A stretch of 6,960 bases of DNA from Lactobacillus delbrueckii (GTDB lineage Bacteria > Bacillota > Bacilli > Lactobacillales > Lactobacillaceae), in the NCBI GenBank assembly GCA_004556255.1, contig SFHY01000068.1, forward strand, positions 1 to 6,960, in the 5' to 3' direction. Position 1 is the stretch's first letter. Each line of letters starts with the position of its first letter. A model generated the notes under the pieces. It was not told the DNA's origin. It saw only the letters and a program-made list of their open reading frames with translations, and made no database searches. This document shows, one piece after another, positions 6,466 through 6,960 of the stretch. The translations under genes were made by a program, and so were the position numbers.

Positions 6466-6494
6466 ATTATAACTATTCCCGTCCTTTTAAAAAA
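6466..6494 (-). promoter_or_regulatory. Promoter of the rbsK-rpe-rpiA operon
   Basis: A perfect TATAAT lies at 6471-6466 on the minus strand. With a 17-nt spacer the -35 hexamer would be TTTTTT (6494-6489), a poor match. Transcription would begin near 6459, leaving a leader of about 27 nt. No clear terminator separates this promoter from the upstream gene, so read-through may also contribute. Confidence 0.55.
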
Positions 6495-6501
6495 GCGCTT
6501 T
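6492..6501 (-). promoter_or_regulatory. AAAGCGCTTT palindrome, possible partial cre (CcpA) site
   Basis: A perfect 10-bp palindrome overlaps the -35 position of the rbsK promoter and the stop codon of the upstream gene. It equals the centre of strong catabolite-responsive elements (TGAAAGCGCTTTCA), but the outer TG and CA are absent (CT and TT here). A site at -35 would fit glucose repression of ribose use. Binding is uncertain. Confidence 0.35.
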
Positions 6502-6960
6502 AGCCAACCAGCTGGTAGGCCGTCTTGAAGCGGCTGAGATTATAGCGGTCGTAAAGGTCGGCCAGGACAACGTTAAAGTTCTGGATCCTAGTGTTTGGGT
6601 CTGGATTCTTGGAATCAAAACGTTCTGCCAAAGAAGCTAAGGCCTGGCTTCTGACAGCCTCGTAGTCGCTCAGCTGGTCCACCCGTCCCCGCAAGTCCCG
6701 GCAAAGAGCGCTGAGGGTGAAGTCTGACTCCGCCGCTAAAAAGTTGAGCTGGCTGTCAAAGACTAACTTGTAACGGTAAGCCTTCCGGCCCGGGAAATCC
6801 TGGGAGTTGAACAAATCCAGGTACAAAACCAGTTTCTGCTTTTCCAGGCTGGCCAGGTCCTTACCTTGACTGAGGCACTTAAACTTCAGAAAGTTGACAA
6901 AATAGTCGTAAAAGTCCCCGTAAAAATCTTCATTAAAACGTTCGATGCTTGGATCTTCAG
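6500..6960 (-). CDS. Unrecognised protein, N-terminus outside window
   Basis: Open reading frame entering from the window edge and ending with TAA at 6502-6500; 152 complete codons are visible. I do not recognise the family. The visible part is soluble-looking and probably mostly helical, rich in Asp, Leu, Phe and Tyr, with no signal peptide, membrane segment, Cys cluster or repeat. An aromatic stretch, ERFNEDFYGDFYDYFVNFLK, lies near the visible N-terminus, a charged middle follows, and it ends YNLSRFKTAYQLVG. A TTG at 6826 could mimic a start, but the same frame stays open and protein-like upstream of it, so the true start is beyond 6960. It lies 67 bp upstream of rbsK in the same direction; a shared job in pentose metabolism is not supported by anything in its sequence. 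Confidence 0.75.
   Translation of the reverse strand, partial: EDPSIERFNEDFYGDFYDYFVNFLKFKCLSQGKDLASLEKQKLVLYLDLFNSQDFPGRKAYRYKLVFDSQLNFLAAESDFTLSALCRDLRGRVDQLSDYEAVRSQALASLAERFDSKNPDPNTRIQNFNVVLADLYDRYNLSRFKTAYQLVG

Noticed and set aside
6461..6466. TTGACT near rbsK as a -35 element
   Set aside because: It overlaps the perfect TATAAT, and about 17 nt downstream there is only the ribosome binding site region and no -10 hexamer.
5782..6528. 248-codon plus-strand open frame opposite rbsK
   Set aside because: It is the antisense shadow of a ribokinase with all its motifs, has no ribosome binding site, and its translation has no domain-like pattern.
6500..6826. A 108-codon gene starting at TTG 6826
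   Set aside because: The same frame stays open to the window edge with protein-like sequence, and no ribosome binding site precedes the TTG, so it is an internal leucine codon.
1..6960. CRISPR arrays, tRNA/rRNA genes, insertion sequences, phage or defence genes
   Set aside because: No spaced direct repeats, no cloverleaf-like sequence, and no transposase, integrase, nuclease or toxin-antitoxin motifs were seen on either strand.

Overview
The window looks like chromosomal DNA from a low-to-mid GC Gram-positive bacterium, most likely a lactobacillus. The evidence is strong AAGGAG-type ribosome binding sites, compact operons with U-tailed hairpin terminators, AT-rich intergenic DNA between roughly 50% GC genes with GC-rich third positions, and a phosphoketolase that reads like the lactobacillal XpkA proteins. 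The base composition suggests the Lactobacillus delbrueckii neighbourhood, but that is an inference and not proven. All genes lie on the minus strand, so transcription runs from high to low coordinates.

Layout in transcription order. (1) 6960-6500: the C-terminal 152 codons of an unrecognised protein, cut by the window edge. (2) 6432-4141: a tight three-gene operon, rbsK (ribokinase), rpe (ribulose-phosphate 3-epimerase) and rpiA (ribose-5-phosphate isomerase A). It has its own TATAAT promoter and ends in a perfect 10-bp hairpin terminator at 4128-4105. (3) 4045-2379: an RihC-like nucleoside hydrolase translationally coupled to a GntR/HutC-family regulator, ending in a 16-bp hairpin terminator at 2374-2339. 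(4) 2166-1: xpkA (phosphoketolase) behind a good sigma-A-type promoter. Its last roughly 75 codons lie outside the window. The largest gap between genes is 212 bp (2167-2378). It holds the terminator, a pyrimidine-rich tract, an inverted repeat resembling a HutC-family operator, and the xpkA promoter.

Together the enzymes form a nearly self-contained catabolic route: ribonucleoside to ribose and base (hydrolase), ribose to ribose-5-P (RbsK), to ribulose-5-P (RpiA), to xylulose-5-P (Rpe), to acetyl-phosphate and glyceraldehyde-3-P (phosphoketolase). No transporter is present in the window. Each of the three transcription units has a different palindrome at or next to its promoter, which suggests layered control by more than one regulator.

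No tRNA, rRNA, CRISPR array, insertion sequence, phage gene or origin was seen. The individual families are known. The points most worth checking are the His-to-Tyr and Asp-to-Ser changes in the nucleoside hydrolase, the operator-like repeat before xpkA, and the clustering of the whole pathway with a dedicated regulator.
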